From Anastatus disparis (lineage: Eukaryota; Arthropoda; Insecta; Hymenoptera; Eupelmidae), in assembly GCA_017163975.1 (NCBI GenBank), contig JAFFSR010000301.1, positions 1,965,001 to 2,029,000 on the forward strand: 64,000 nt of DNA. The letters run 5' to 3'. The number at the start of each line of letters is the position of its first letter. The first letter of the stretch is position 1. The translations under genes were made by a program, and so were the position numbers. Under the pieces are notes generated by a model, which ran no database searches, was not told the DNA's origin, and saw only the letters and a list, made by a program, of their open reading frames with translations. Positions 23,299 to 34,516 of the stretch are shown in pieces.

Positions 23299-23753
23299 GC
23301 ATATACTGAACTGTAGGAAGATCTAATTTAATTATAACAATAACGTGTAACTTTAAATGGAAAGAACTCAAAGAAATTTTGAAAAAATTTTCCTGAAGGA
23401 ACGACTCCCAATGATATACCAAATATTACAGTAAGATTATTTTATACAAAATTTAAAATGCTATTAAATGATATAGTGAAAAATGAAATTTCTGGTCCTG
23501 TTCTAGCTTATATATATTCCATAGAATTTCAAAAAAGAGGATTACCTCATGCACTTATTATTATCACATTACACTATTATCATAAGATATTTACTCCAGA
23601 ATCTATTGATGAATATATTTCAACTGAAATACCTTCATCAGAAAATACATATTTACAAAAATTAGTAATTAAACATATGTCACACGGACCGAATGTACCA
23701 AAATTGAAGAAAATAAATACTTACAGTATAAACGAAGAAATAATATTTCTGGG

Positions 23754-23756
<3 letters not shown>

Positions 23757-23814
<58 letters not shown>
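23757..23814. repeat. (TA)n microsatellite
   Basis: A pure TA run within the Helitron remnant. Long open frames encoding YIYIYI across it are artefacts. Confidence 0.95.
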
Positions 23815-23821
<7 letters not shown>

Positions 23822-23965
23822 AATCTTAAAAATACCAGGAAAATTATACAAGTTGATAATTCAATGGTGATTCCTAACAATAGTTTTCATTAGCAAAATA
23901 TACTGCTCATATCAATACTGAACTTTGTGTATCAATACAAAGTATTAAATATATTTATGATTACT

Positions 23966-26284
23966 AGAGTACGATACCTCGCTCCTGACGTCGCTCGGTT
24001 AAATTTCTTCATGCAATTAGAATTCGCAATGTAAAATGATGGTAAATATAATTTTCCAGAATTCAACTTTAAAGATTACAATCTACGAATGCTTAGATAT
24101 TTTACCAATGGATTTTTATATCCAAAAAGTTAAATTGTAAGGTGGAGTGTACGTTTGGTCTGAACGTCTGTCTTTATCTTTTCGAGTAAGTTTCGTATAG
24201 AAAAATATAGGAAATTTTGAAGAACCATCTAAATCTCAGAAATACCTTTAAGAAGTCAAAGTTTCAGAGTCCAATTATGATTTATTTTAATTCATAGTCG
24301 TGTCTTGAGTATTAAGTATGACTAAAAACTTAAGCATCGTTACTTAAGTAACAGCTGTTACTTTAATTGAGAGTTACATCTTTACCGACAAGTATCTTAT
24401 CTGTTAAACATTTGAATGAAAACTTACTGGAAGCCTCCGTAAATCTTTTATGGAATATTCCGGTGGAAACGTACTGGAAGCTTCCGTAAATTATTCATGA
24501 AATATTTCAGTGAAATATTAAATAAGTGATGAACTAATATTTCTTTGAAATATTTCAGTTTATGTACATTAAATAATTCATTGAAATATTTCTGTAATAT
24601 TTCTGGAACATTTCATGTTTTATTTCGAAAGTTTTGAATCCGACACTGAAATATTCAGGTAAGTTGTTACATTATTTCTTGAAATGTTTCAAATTAATAT
24701 TTCTCAAATCTTTCAAGAAACATGTCATGAAGTATTCCTTTTATATTTGAAAAATATTTCATGAAGTATTTGAAAAAATGTTTGAACATAACACTGAAAT
24801 ATTGAAGAAATATTACTGCACCATTTCTTAAAATATTTTAAATCAATAATACGCAAATTTTTCAAGAAATATTTTATGAAATATTTCTGTAATATTCCAG
24901 AAACATTTCATGAAGTATTCCGAAAAATTTATGAATATACCAGTGAAATAGTGGAGAAATATTGTCTAAATACTTGTAGTTATCTTGCGTGCGTAGCAAT
25001 TCTTCTATCTTGCCAGCAGGTGGCTGCTTGATTATATTTTCATGTGATCGTAAATGCGGTTGACAAACTCTTGCAAGTGGTGGGATGTTCTCTCGTTTAG
25101 TATATAAGACCGAAAATTCTTGATACAAATAAATAAGTGCTTAAATTCTAAATAACAAATAAATGTATAGGTATCTAATATGGTTTGAGATGATACTCTT
25201 ACAAAATCAAAAATAATATCTGATAGAATCTTTCACCAATATTACAAATTAATATTTCATGAAAGATTTTAGAAATATTTCAGAAACATTTCTTGAAAGA
25301 TTCATAATCTTCCATGAATCTTTCGATCAAATGTTGCTGCAATCTTTCTACAATATTACAAATTAACATTTCACAAAATCATGTAAGAATGTTACAGAAA
25401 CATTACATGAAATATTTCAAATCAATCTTCTAGGCGGACATATCAATATTTCAGAAACATTTCATATTAATATTTCTGTTTTATTCCGAATTTTTCAATG
25501 AAATAATTCAGAAATATTTCATGCTATGTGGGAAGTTATATAAAAAAGGACGTCATTGTTATTAAAAAATGACGTAATTTTTCGTTAACATTTAACATAC
25601 TAAACGACGTTATTTTTTGTCCTAATCCCTAAAATACTAAATGACGTTATTTAAAAGCCTTTTGGCGTGTCAAGTAATGTATTGGGAGAATATCGTCATT
25701 AGATATAATAAAAAATTTGAATGGAAAAGGACTTGTTTTTTGTTATTGTAATAAAGTCATTTTCGTTAAAAAAATTACCAAATTTTTATAACAATCATCT
25801 TATTTTTATAAAAATGTCTTTTTGGTGTAGCTATAGCGTCATTAAAATTGTTTTTTATTAACTTACAAACGAGGATAAGTCATATTTATGAGTGCTAGTG
25901 TAGTGTCCGTTTTATATCCATTCAAAATAATAATTCCTGATTCATTAGTCTACTGATGGAATCTTCCATGGAATGTTTACGAAAGTTTCCTAAAGCCTAT
26001 AGCCCGAATGTTTCAATCAAAATTTTCCAATATTCAGCTGCAAGGTAAATGCAGTCTCCCTTAGAGCTCCCTGGGTCTTTCCCTGCAATAATTCATCAAT
26101 CTTCCAACAGAATCTTTCTTGCAAGATTTACGAAATCTTCCAGGGGTTCTTCGTAGAAAGTTTCCTTTGCAATATTGCAGAAATATTTCTGTTTTCTTCC
26201 GTAAAGCTTCTATACATATTTCAATGAAATATTCCATTGGAATATTTCGGAATATTCTAATGATATCTTTCATGCTGTGTGGGA
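23966..26284. mobile_element. GAAATATTTC repeat field with half a promoter-like core, inserted in the Helitron
   Basis: The Helitron frame stops near 23960 (IKYIY) and resumes at 26285 (YDEITQYIDGRY). The intervening 2.3 kb is dominated by degenerate palindromic words TTTCATGAAATATTTC, AAACATTTC and TTTCAAGAAATATT (24420-25530 and 25950-26270). A block of (T)GACGTCATT/AACGACGTTATT words lies at 25540-25870. Near the middle is GCAAGTGGTG-18 bp-TATATAAGACCGA (25073-25113), matching the core of the 12829-15382 foldback. No outer TIR was resolved. Confidence 0.6.
25073..25113 (+). promoter_or_regulatory. Core B: promoter-like block shared with core A
   Basis: GCAAGTGGTG, an 18-bp spacer and TATATAAGACCGA reproduce exactly the two conserved blocks and the spacing found in core A. 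The TATATAAG looks like a pol II TATA box. There is no direct evidence of transcription. Only one half (one orientation) is present here. Confidence 0.5.
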
Positions 26285-27095
26285 TATCTATGATGAAATA
26301 ACTCAATATATAGATGGTAGATATTTAAGCTCAATAGAAGCAGCATGGAGATTACAAGAACTACCATTATGTGGTAGAAGTCATTCCGTAATAAGATTAA
26401 ATATTTATACAGAAAATCACGAAAAATAATTTTCAATGAAAATGATATACATTCAGCATTAAATAATTACGAAACAACGTTAACCGTATGGTTTACTTCA
26501 AATAAAAAAAATGATTTTGCTAAAAAAATTTAATATGTTAACATACCGCAAAATTATATTTTTAATTCTCACATGAAATCTTGAATAAAACGATCAAAAA
26601 ATAGGAAAAATATAGCTATTGGTAGATTAAATATAGTATTTCCAAAAGATAGTGAACGTTTTTTTTAACTCATAATAAATAGAATAAAAGGTGCAACATC
26701 TTATAAAGATTTACGAATTTATGAAAATGTAACTTATAATACTTATAAAGAAACTACTTTAACAATGAATTTAATTGAACACGAAAATCAGATTTCTTAT
26801 ATTTTTGAAGAAGCATGCCAAGTTATATTACCAATACAACGACGTAAATTTTTTGCATGTTTTTTATTATGTGAAAATATTTAAGGTAAAATTATTTGGG
26901 ACAAATATAAAAAATTTTTTACAGGAGATTTCAGAAAAAATAAAGCTTTATCACATATTAATTAAATATTGAATTTAGAAGATATGTCATGTGAAAATTT
27001 TGGTTTAGAAGAACCGAAAACATATGTTGAAGAAAATGACGAAATTAATGATGAGGTTATACATTTTAGTAGAGAAAAATTTAATAAAATGTAAA
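26285..27095 (+). pseudogene. Helitron Rep/helicase, middle fragment
   Basis: Starts with YDEITQYIDGRYLSSIEAAW and RLQELPLCGRSHSVIRLNIY, the segment that follows the Rep domain in Helitron proteins. It continues through frameshifted pieces (KGATSYKDLRIYENVTYNT, FEEACQVILPIQRRKFFACF, ENDEINDEVIHFSREKFNKM). Many stops. The next expected part, helicase motifs I-IV with the Walker box, is not present in the window. Confidence 0.75.
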
Positions 27096-27234
27096 GTCGA
27101 CGGAAACATATTCTATGATAGTTCTTTTTCTGTGATTGCAAAATAATGTTATCTTAATAGATGATTCCATTAGTCCGCTCATTTTTATTAGTTAATTTTT
27201 AAATGTTGAAAAAAAAATCATCATAGAATATGAT
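27096..27234. other. Spacer with short inverted repeat
   Basis: CATATTCTATGAT (near 27108) and ATCATAGAATATG (near 27219) form a 13-bp inverted pair. It lies between the Helitron fragment and the 3' break of LINE copy 2. Confidence 0.4.
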
Positions 27235-27565
27235 GATTCTTTGAGGCATCTAGCAGAACTACTGAGCAGTATTCGAGATGTGGAAACAGCAGGGTGGTTG
27301 CGAGTTGTTTGCGCAGAGCCTCAGTGGTACACCGACGAAAAAATCGTAAGCCGTACATAGTCCTATTAAATTTCTAAGTCAACATTATAATGTGTGGCTC
27401 CCATGATAGCTTAGCGTCAAGTACAACACTAAGGCTCGTAACGGCATCAGAGAAAGATATGCCGGCACCACCCTCAAGCTCAATCGTCCTTGGCTTACCA
27501 GCATAAAAGTCGTTAATAAATCGACCCTTGCCAAAAACGATCGCCTCAGTTTTGCTTGCATTTAA
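27235..27565 (-). pseudogene. LINE copy 2, 3' part of ORF2 downstream of the Kolobok-like insertion
   Basis: On the - strand this reads NASKTEAIVFGKGRFINDFYAG, then SFSDAVTSLSVVLDAKLSWE and HLEYCSVVLLDA. It is collinear with the LINE copy 1 segment at 9070-9385. It continues the - strand LINE that breaks off at 31184, and TTAA is duplicated at the junction. The LINE is cut at about 27235, short of the 3' end seen in copy 1. Confidence 0.85.
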
Positions 27566-27749
27566 GGGCACAAAACACCTTTTCCCCCTGCTTGTAAAAA
27601 ACAAATGTATTAATTAGATTCAATAAAATTCTTTGTAAATGAAAATAATATTTAAAAGTAGACTAAAATACCTTTATTTTAAGCTTTTATAAACTCATTT
27701 TGCTTTAGCTATAGTCCCATAATCATTGGATGAATTCTTGTTCTTATAA

Positions 27750-28070
27750 TGGCTCCACCGTAAGATTTGACCTGAACCGTTGGATGGATCTGACTTTTCC
27801 AAACTGATTTAACTTCAGTATTAGCATCATTCTCGCGTGAATGAGGGAATTCCTGAAAAGAAAAAATTTTTTAGTTTTCAACAAAAAATATTAATTTATT
27901 AAATAAATTTTAATTTTTTTACCTTATTTTTTGATTTTTTAACAACTTCTAGTCATTCAATTTCAAAACTCTCCATTAACGCGAGAATAATGCTAATACT
28001 GAAGTTAAATCAATTTGGAAAAGTCAGATCCATCCAGTGGTTCAGCTCAAATCTTACGAGGCAGCACCTA
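27750..28070. repeat. Inverted-repeat unit inside the Kolobok-like element
   Basis: The arms of about 95 bp pair (GTAAGATTTGACCTGAACC... on the left against its near-inverse ending at GGCAGCACC). It may be a MITE nested in the Kolobok 3' region or an internal repeat of the element. No target duplication was resolved. Confidence 0.65.
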
Positions 28071-28755
28071 AAATTTTTAAAATTCAATATTTGAGAAAAA
28101 CCGCTTTAAAGTTTTGAATTATTATATCTTAAAATTATTAATGCTATACTTATCTATTATAGAATAATTTTTTCCTGGTATCTCTTATTTATATTAGCCT
28201 TCAATATAAAAAAGAGATATCAGGCAAAAAAACCTTGTTATTCGACTCGATCAAGCTGAAATGCAAAAAGATATACGTTAGTAAAATACAAATAATAATA
28301 ATTTATCTTATTATAGGATACTTTGTTAATACTCATCTTTTCAGCAGTGAAAATTTTTATTTTTTTCTGACAGTCTCAACCTTGACCGTCACACTGCTAG
28401 CTGCTTGAACCATTCGTATCCACCTTTAAACTGATAGCTTTTTGAATTGATTGTATCCATCTGAAAACTAAAAAATAACATTAAATATAAAGTCATCATT
28501 CTACATTTTATTTTAAAATAAAAAGTTATATTAAAATTCTATATTTTAAATAGTATCAAAATTTGTGTGTTAAATTTATATTTATTTTTGTCATAATAAA
28601 TAAAATTATATACTTACATGAACTCAATATGCACCTGGAGCATAGAAATCCTCCACACCCATTCGAGCCTTTCTTTTTAGAGTATTTGCTTCCTTCGTGT
28701 AAGACTGAGTCTGTTTCTCTGCATGGAATGATCTTCTATCATCAGAAGTCCTGAT

Positions 28756-30380
28756 TCACTCAATACAGGCACTTCCAGGTTCGATGTCAAACTTTTGCAC
28801 AATTTTGAGAAAGCTACTCCGTCCATCATTGAAACTAGTCACAGCTGTGTAGACACCAATTTTCAAAGTTGACAGGCCACTAAAAGATGCTTTTGGAACA
28901 AGTTTCCATACAGAACTATTAAAACTTTCATTGGAGTTCTGCATATATCCACCAAGAAATCTTTCAAGTAAATCTTGTTTTGTCAGATCTTTGTAGATTG
29001 GTTTTATTTTCTGCATGATGGCGGATGGAATGCCTTGTGTATTTTTAAAAGTTTGAAGTTGATTTCGAGCCTTAGCTTTCTGCCATTTGCACTAACTGGC
29101 AAATCCTTCAGGGCATAACTGATGTTGTGGCTGCTGGTCCGTTGATTGTTTATGGTGGAAAGAAGCCCAGATTGCATTTGACATGTCCTGAACAGAATCT
29201 GGGTGATCTTTTATAGCTTTGCCATAATAAGAGGTCAGCTGATCAATCACTTAGGCTGTTAATCTACCTATTTCACTGATAGATTTTCCATCGCTAAGTT
29301 TCTTGCCAGCAAGTGATTTCTTCAGATTTCTGAGTCGAGTCCTCATTCTCTTTTGGACATGACCAACGCACTCTTTTTTTTTGACAATAACAGAGTCCCC
29401 GTATGGCTTAGACTCAGAAATCTCTTTGAAAACTTTGGAATCTCCATCTCCAATATAATTTTCATATTTGACACCATATTTTTCTTCTGATCTTGCAAAC
29501 ATTTCACAAACACCTCTCACTTTTATGCTTCCAGCGTTGCCTTGATAGTTGGCTGTACAATTAGGTTCATGCGACTCTTGCCATTCTTCATAAGCAGATG
29601 TCCCCTGCTTATTTTCCCAAAGTATACAACCGTTGCAGAAACCATTGTTTGGTTTTCGATGATACCAGCTTGTCCTTGTAATGAAGAAAATCCTCTTTTT
29701 CTCCATGATCCATCACCAGAAACAGACAGTCCAGCACTATTTGGAGAAGCCAAATCAAGTTCTTCCTTAACAGCTTCAGACATAGATTCTTCTGCCACTT
29801 GTTCACATACTTCACTAAGTTGATCATTAATAACATTGAACGCTAACTGTGCAACTGGCTTTGGCAAATCCATTATACTACAAAAAGTAGATTCGCCAGT
29901 GAGTCCATGGCCAAGAGCACGAGCAGCAAGAACACTACGTCTATTCACTTCACATGCATTATTCATAACAGCCACTATCTTGCTAGAGTTTATAGATGCT
30001 AATTCACCACAAGAATCACAAATCATATCAATTTTAGATCCTAGTCCTTGAAAAGAAGATTCAATAAAATGAATTTTATTATGGCACACATCACAGCACA
30101 TAATTTTTCCAAACTTAGGAAATAGAATGTTGATATCAACAATTCTATTTTTTGCCCTAAAACTTGAAAAAGAAGTAGAGGGTCTACTTTTCTTAGCTTC
30201 AGGAGAATTTTTTTCACTCCTACCAAGAAATTTTCTTGGCCTCTTTTTAGATCTTCCTGTAGATCGTTTTCTATCTTGATGTTGGTTAAAAAATCTGCCT
30301 CTTGTGTCTCTTTCATTATTTGACATTTTTGAGGTTCGTATTCTTAATGCCAATTCAAGCTTTTTACACTTCAAATGCAC
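28756..30380 (-). pseudogene. Kolobok-like transposase, broken by one frameshift and two stops
   Basis: From the 30380 start: a basic N-terminus (residues 25-70), a zinc-ribbon-like pair CDVC/CDSC (residues 96-99 and 121-124), then SGDGSW (D223, first catalytic Asp). After a frame change near 29620-29640 come YIGDGDSK (second Asp region), KKKECVGHVQKR with the C(2)H motif known from Kolobok/MULE/hAT/P transposases, a TAA at 29253-29251, a TAG at 29094-29092 in place of the Trp codon of an SWC motif, and GYMQNSNESFN with the catalytic Glu. The stop is at 28756. The true start could be the internal Met at 30326. Catalytic residues survive but the frame does not. Confidence 0.85.
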
Positions 30381-31187
30381 TTTCTATTTAGATAAACGTA
30401 AAATTGCAGGGCACATAAAAAAATACGAAATAACTCGCGAACGTGTAATTTATTAAAAATTAATAATTTTACGTAAATTAAACCACAAAACCTAGTAATA
30501 ATTTTTTAAATGCACTTTAGATAAGCAATCTTATTGTTAACTGACCATACAATCAGCTGAGACTGACTGTCATGTAGCGAAATGATACGAGCCGAAAGCG
30601 CGAACACGCGAAATTCAAATTGATAAAAAATTACATGAATAACTATGTACCACTCATTTCTTTACAAAATCAAAACAGAATAAAATATGGATGTAAAACT
30701 TTTTAAAAATTAAATCAAAATAAATATTTTGTTAAAATTAAAAAAATAAACTCTTTTTTTTTAATTAAACCTAAAAAAAATCAATAAAAATTTAAAAAAT
30801 TTAATTTACAATAATTCATAAAATTTTTTAAATTTGTGAAAATTGTATCATTATAGACTTAATAAATAAAAACAAAATTAAATCTCTTTCAAAAAACTTT
30901 TTGGAGATTAATTAATGATTTATGAAATATTGAATCAAGCAACAAAAAAATAAGTTCTTATAGTGTTTTAATAAGATTAGCTAAAAATTTAAGAAAAATC
31001 TCAAAATAGCAAAATTAACAAAAAAATCAATTAAAAGTTTATCCTACTAATTTCTTCATAAAAAGGAAACTAAATAAGATAGGGTAAAAAAACTTGTTGG
31101 AGCTTATTCTACAGTAAATTTCCTATGAAAAAAGCAATAAACCCAAATTTGATGGTGGGACCAAAAAAAGGTGTTTTGTGCCCTTAA

Positions 31188-33100
31188 TGTAAGAGAAGCA
31201 TCGACAGCCTACTCCGACACCGCCTTGGCCACCCTCTGTAGAATAGAACTCTGGGGAATTTCTAAATTGATTGTTAGCCAATTCGATCCCTCATTAAATG
31301 CGTGGAAACCATTTGTTTCCTACCTGATAAATAGAAGGTAATCCATTCGAGTGCAGCCCCGGAAAACCCCATCGATCTCAGCCTTGCAAGTAGTTTGGAG
31401 TACTAGATCGTGTCAAATGCCTCACCAAAGTCAAACAGAAGTAGTAACGTGACATGTTTCTTATCTAGACCTGATCTTATGTTATCAGTAAGTTTAAGTA
31501 TAGCTAAAGTCTGCATAGAGTCAAGTATCTTATGTATCGTAATATACTCTTGCAATTAGTCATGGGCAATTTTCTCAAAGACCTTTAAAAAAAAACATAA
31601 GATTGCTATGAGCCTAAAATCTTTAGGCAATGTAGGTGCAGGACACTTTTCTAATGGCACAATGCGTGCATGCTTCCAAAGGCAAGGGAAGACCCCCCGT
31701 ACAAAAGAGAAATTGAACAGAGTCACAAGATGTTCTCCGATAAACGGTAAATCTTTGAGTATCACGCTCTGCAAGATGCCATCCTCGCTACAAGTCTGTG
31801 ATGAAAAATGCAAAATTGCAAGGACTACATCAGTAACATTAATTGGCTTGAAGGCAAAGCCACTTTCATTACATTGAGAAAGAATTCTTCCACATTCCTC
31901 ATTATCATCGTGCGGCAAGACTGACATCCCCGCAAAGTCCGCATCAAGCTCATCCAGAGTAAATCCATTCAAGTCCCCTTGAGGTCCGGACAGGAGCCGC
32001 AGGTCTTTTAATTCCTTCCAGACATTACCTCTGGCAAGAGCTTCGAACAGTCTGTTATGATAGCAAGTAGTCCTAGCTTGTTTAGTCTATTCGTCGATCG
32101 TTTTACGCAGTTGCACAAATTCAGAGAGATATCTCTCTTATCCTTCGTCCGTTTGTATCTTCGATACGTGGCATCTCTCTTGCACCGCATCAGCGACAAT
32201 CCTTTGTCTATTCATGGAAACTTATCTTCACCAAGTTTAAGTGTTTTTGGCGGTGCCAGATTATGTATTGCTGCCGTAAGATTGTCACAGAGGCAGTCAA
32301 GTGCAGATTCCAGGTCAACTGTACCAACTGTAAATGGCGGCCAATCACAGCCGTCTAAACTTTGTACCAATAATGCTGTATATATATCTTTATAATTTCT
32401 ATACTCATTTGCATTTTTATCTGTTATGACATGATTACAGGAAACACATACATCAATGAAGTTATGCTGACTGTGAAAATTCGCCGGTAAGTTTTATGCG
32501 TTAAGTGACTGTGTCGTTATCGTCGACAAGAATCAGGTCAATACAAGTGTGAAACGTCGGAGTGATGCGTGGCACCGTGTTGGACCAACTGCAATAAAAG
32601 CTCAGCCGACAACTTATTAAGAAATTTGGCATCACTGCTTTCACGCAGGAAATCAGCATTCAGGTCTCCCATTATAATTTTATGACAGTATTCAAAGGTA
32701 CAATTTCTCATCACATCTAAAAAAATTGTGTTTCTAATAAACGAAATAGCAGGAGGCCGATAAATAACAGAAACCAACACGGGTCCAGAGCTGCCCATTT
32801 GCACAGAAAAGAAAATATATTCAGGTATTTCCGGTTTACCTTCACTATGAATAGTTTGAGTATCCAAAGTAGCCAAAATAGTGCATTTTCAATTGTTTTT
32901 GATATACAAGGCAACTTCTTCACCGCAGGTTTCTGTCTGAATACTTTATACCCCTTGACCCAAATGACGTCATCCGACACAGACAGACCCAGCCAGGTCT
33001 TAGCCACTCCAAATATGTCGCAAGAAGGATCGCCACCAAGGAACTCACGCAACTGTCTAATGTGAGCTCTTAACGAAGTCACATTCAGAAAGCACGCTCG
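31188..33100 (-). pseudogene. LINE copy 2, ORF2 endonuclease and N-terminal reverse transcriptase
   Basis: Reading 5' to 3' on the - strand: TWLGLSVSDDVIWVKGYKVF (endonuclease start, near 33000), VLVSVIYRPPAISFIRNTIF, IIMGDLNADFLRESSDAKF (near 32670), then after frame breaks TDVVLAILHFSSQTCSEDGI and KDFRLIAILCFFLKVFEKIA (RT start, near 31600) and LLFDFGEAFDTI. The piece between the RVPQG block and ILQRVAKA is deleted, so the YADD box is missing. A Kolobok-like element interrupts the frame at 31184. Endonuclease Asp/Asn (GDLN) is retained. The copy is inactive. Confidence 0.85.
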
Positions 33101-33223
33101 CAGCTCACCCCTTCTCCCTGTACGACCCGTAGAGGAGGCCTGGCGCAGTCACTGGGGAGAGGCTACATTCAAAGTAATCGCGTTATTTGTAGTAGATTCT
33201 TGATTTGAATTCCTCTTAGTGTT

Positions 33224-34514
33224 TTAAGGTTTTAGTAAAATATTAATAATGGAGTTAACATTATTCATGTAAGCTAGAGCTTCATCGTGTTTCGGATTAT
33301 TAGGCGCGTTAACATCACTCTGTACATAACATTTAAATTCATCCAATAGTTTATCTAAATCATGTTCACTCTCAAATCTATGTACTCTCTCCCCACTCTC
33401 CCTTCTCACCATAAATTTACCACCTCCATACCAAACAAACTTAAAACCTTTTTCTTTAGCATACTTTTTTAACTTTTTAAAATTAATATATTTATCTTTT
33501 TCAAGAAATTTATTTACAAATATTTGAGAATGGTGTTTGGCAGCAGAAAATCCGCAGAAGAGGGAAGGATTCAGACCCGCTGTCGAAGAACCTGTAAGTG
33601 CACGCCTAGCCATAAACACCTTCTGCGCCAGGTCATCTCAAGAAAGTCTCACCAACAATGAGAACGCACCACTCGGACCGACAACGGTCTAACGCCCTAC
33701 AGACATTCTGTCTTTATTTTTATTTTCGGAATTAGAGATATCAGTACAGATACGATATTTGAATGTTTAAAAGTGGGAAGTGTGATTCCCAGAACAGCGC
33801 ATGCATAATCCTCCAGCCCGACATTAGCCGCAGAGCAGTTCAGTCCACCAGATATTACTAAGGCACCATTTCCAGAACTACGCCTCTCCACAGTATGACA
33901 GAATGCCTCTTTGCTGCTATCTGTATGTATGTTTATTGTTTTTATATTGTTCGAATCAACAGGTGCTTTAGTGTTTGTGTTATGAGAGCCACTATCTGTA
34001 CGTTTAAATAATTGTGTTATATTCGAATTCACAGGCATTTCAGTGTTAGTGCTGCTGTTTAGTGAGTGTTCGTCCTAGGCCATGAGATCATTAACGGTCT
34101 GCACCACCTCAGTCACCCCGGTCATAAGTTGAGAAAAGTTGTTTTCCACTCCATTGAATTCATAACCCAAAAATGCCTGCAAATTATCAAAATTAGTCGT
34201 AAGAGATCAGAAAAACTTTTCATGCATGCCATTTAGAGCAGACAACAACTTCCTCTCTAAGGTATCTATCATTCCTTTGAGTTTACGATTCTCCTCTAGT
34301 AGTTGCATTTGCGCAGCATGTAAATACTTAATAATTTTATTTCGACTCTTCGTATTAGTCACGATATACTGCAGACTCTTGTCAGTATTTATAATAAAGC
34401 TCTCAAGAGCCGGAAATCGAGTAAGATCATTTTGAATCAACTCGAGCCTGCAAGATAGAGCACTCTCCAAAGCAGATGCAGCTGCCTGTACTAAGGAAGA
34501 ATCAGTACCATCAT
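33224..34514 (-). pseudogene. LINE copy 2, ORF1 C-terminal half (coiled coil plus FP25K-like domain)
   Basis: On the - strand: a helical, heptad-rich segment (LLEENRKLKGMIDTLERKLL, near 34280). Then comes ALVISGGLNCSAANVGLEDY with CAVLGITLP (near 33880-33790), resembling the RRM-like part of baculovirus FP25K-type ORF1 proteins. After a frame break follows FVNKFLEKDKYINFKKLKKY and KFVWYGGGKFMVRRE (near 33510-33400), typical of the FP C-terminal domain in insect LINE ORF1. The stop is at 33224. Its N-terminal PHD half lies beyond the 1.7-kb foldback insertion. Confidence 0.75.
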
Positions 34515-34516
34515 TA

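Larger units (their letters stand above)
23049..23965 (+). pseudogene. Helitron Rep/helicase, N-terminal (helitron-like N) fragment
   Basis: The translation matches the Helitron N-terminal domain in order. First comes QLRIECYQGL and PPTYIGSPRYMQQYYQDA (23090-23260), then ITCNFKWKELKEIL (about 23345). The Rep segment AYIYSIEFQKRGLPHALIII (about 23500-23570) follows, then KHMSHGPN, QYKRRNN and, after a TA run, QVDNSMVIPNN and KYTAHINTELCVSIQSIKYI (23850-23960). The HUH nickase motif is damaged: the second His is Leu (HAL instead of HxH). A 32-bp inverted duplication interrupts it at 23229-23298, and frameshifts and a stop are present. It is therefore dead. Helitrons move by rolling-circle replication. 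Confidence 0.88.
27566..31183 (-). mobile_element. 3.6-kb Kolobok-like DNA transposon inserted in LINE copy 2
   Basis: Terminal inverted repeats GGGCACAAAACACCTTTT occur at both ends. The target duplication is TTAA (27562-27565 and 31184-31187), and the LINE frame is collinear across the insertion. The element carries one - strand transposase pseudogene (28756-30380). TTAA targeting, size, and a DDE transposase with a C(2)H motif fit the Kolobok superfamily. PiggyBac also uses TTAA, but its transposase looks different. The regions 27640-28750 and 30400-31160 are non-coding. Confidence 0.85.

Noticed and set aside
29542..29823. + strand open frames opposite the Kolobok-like transposase
   Set aside because: They are shadows of the - strand transposase pseudogene, whose catalytic motifs fix the coding strand.
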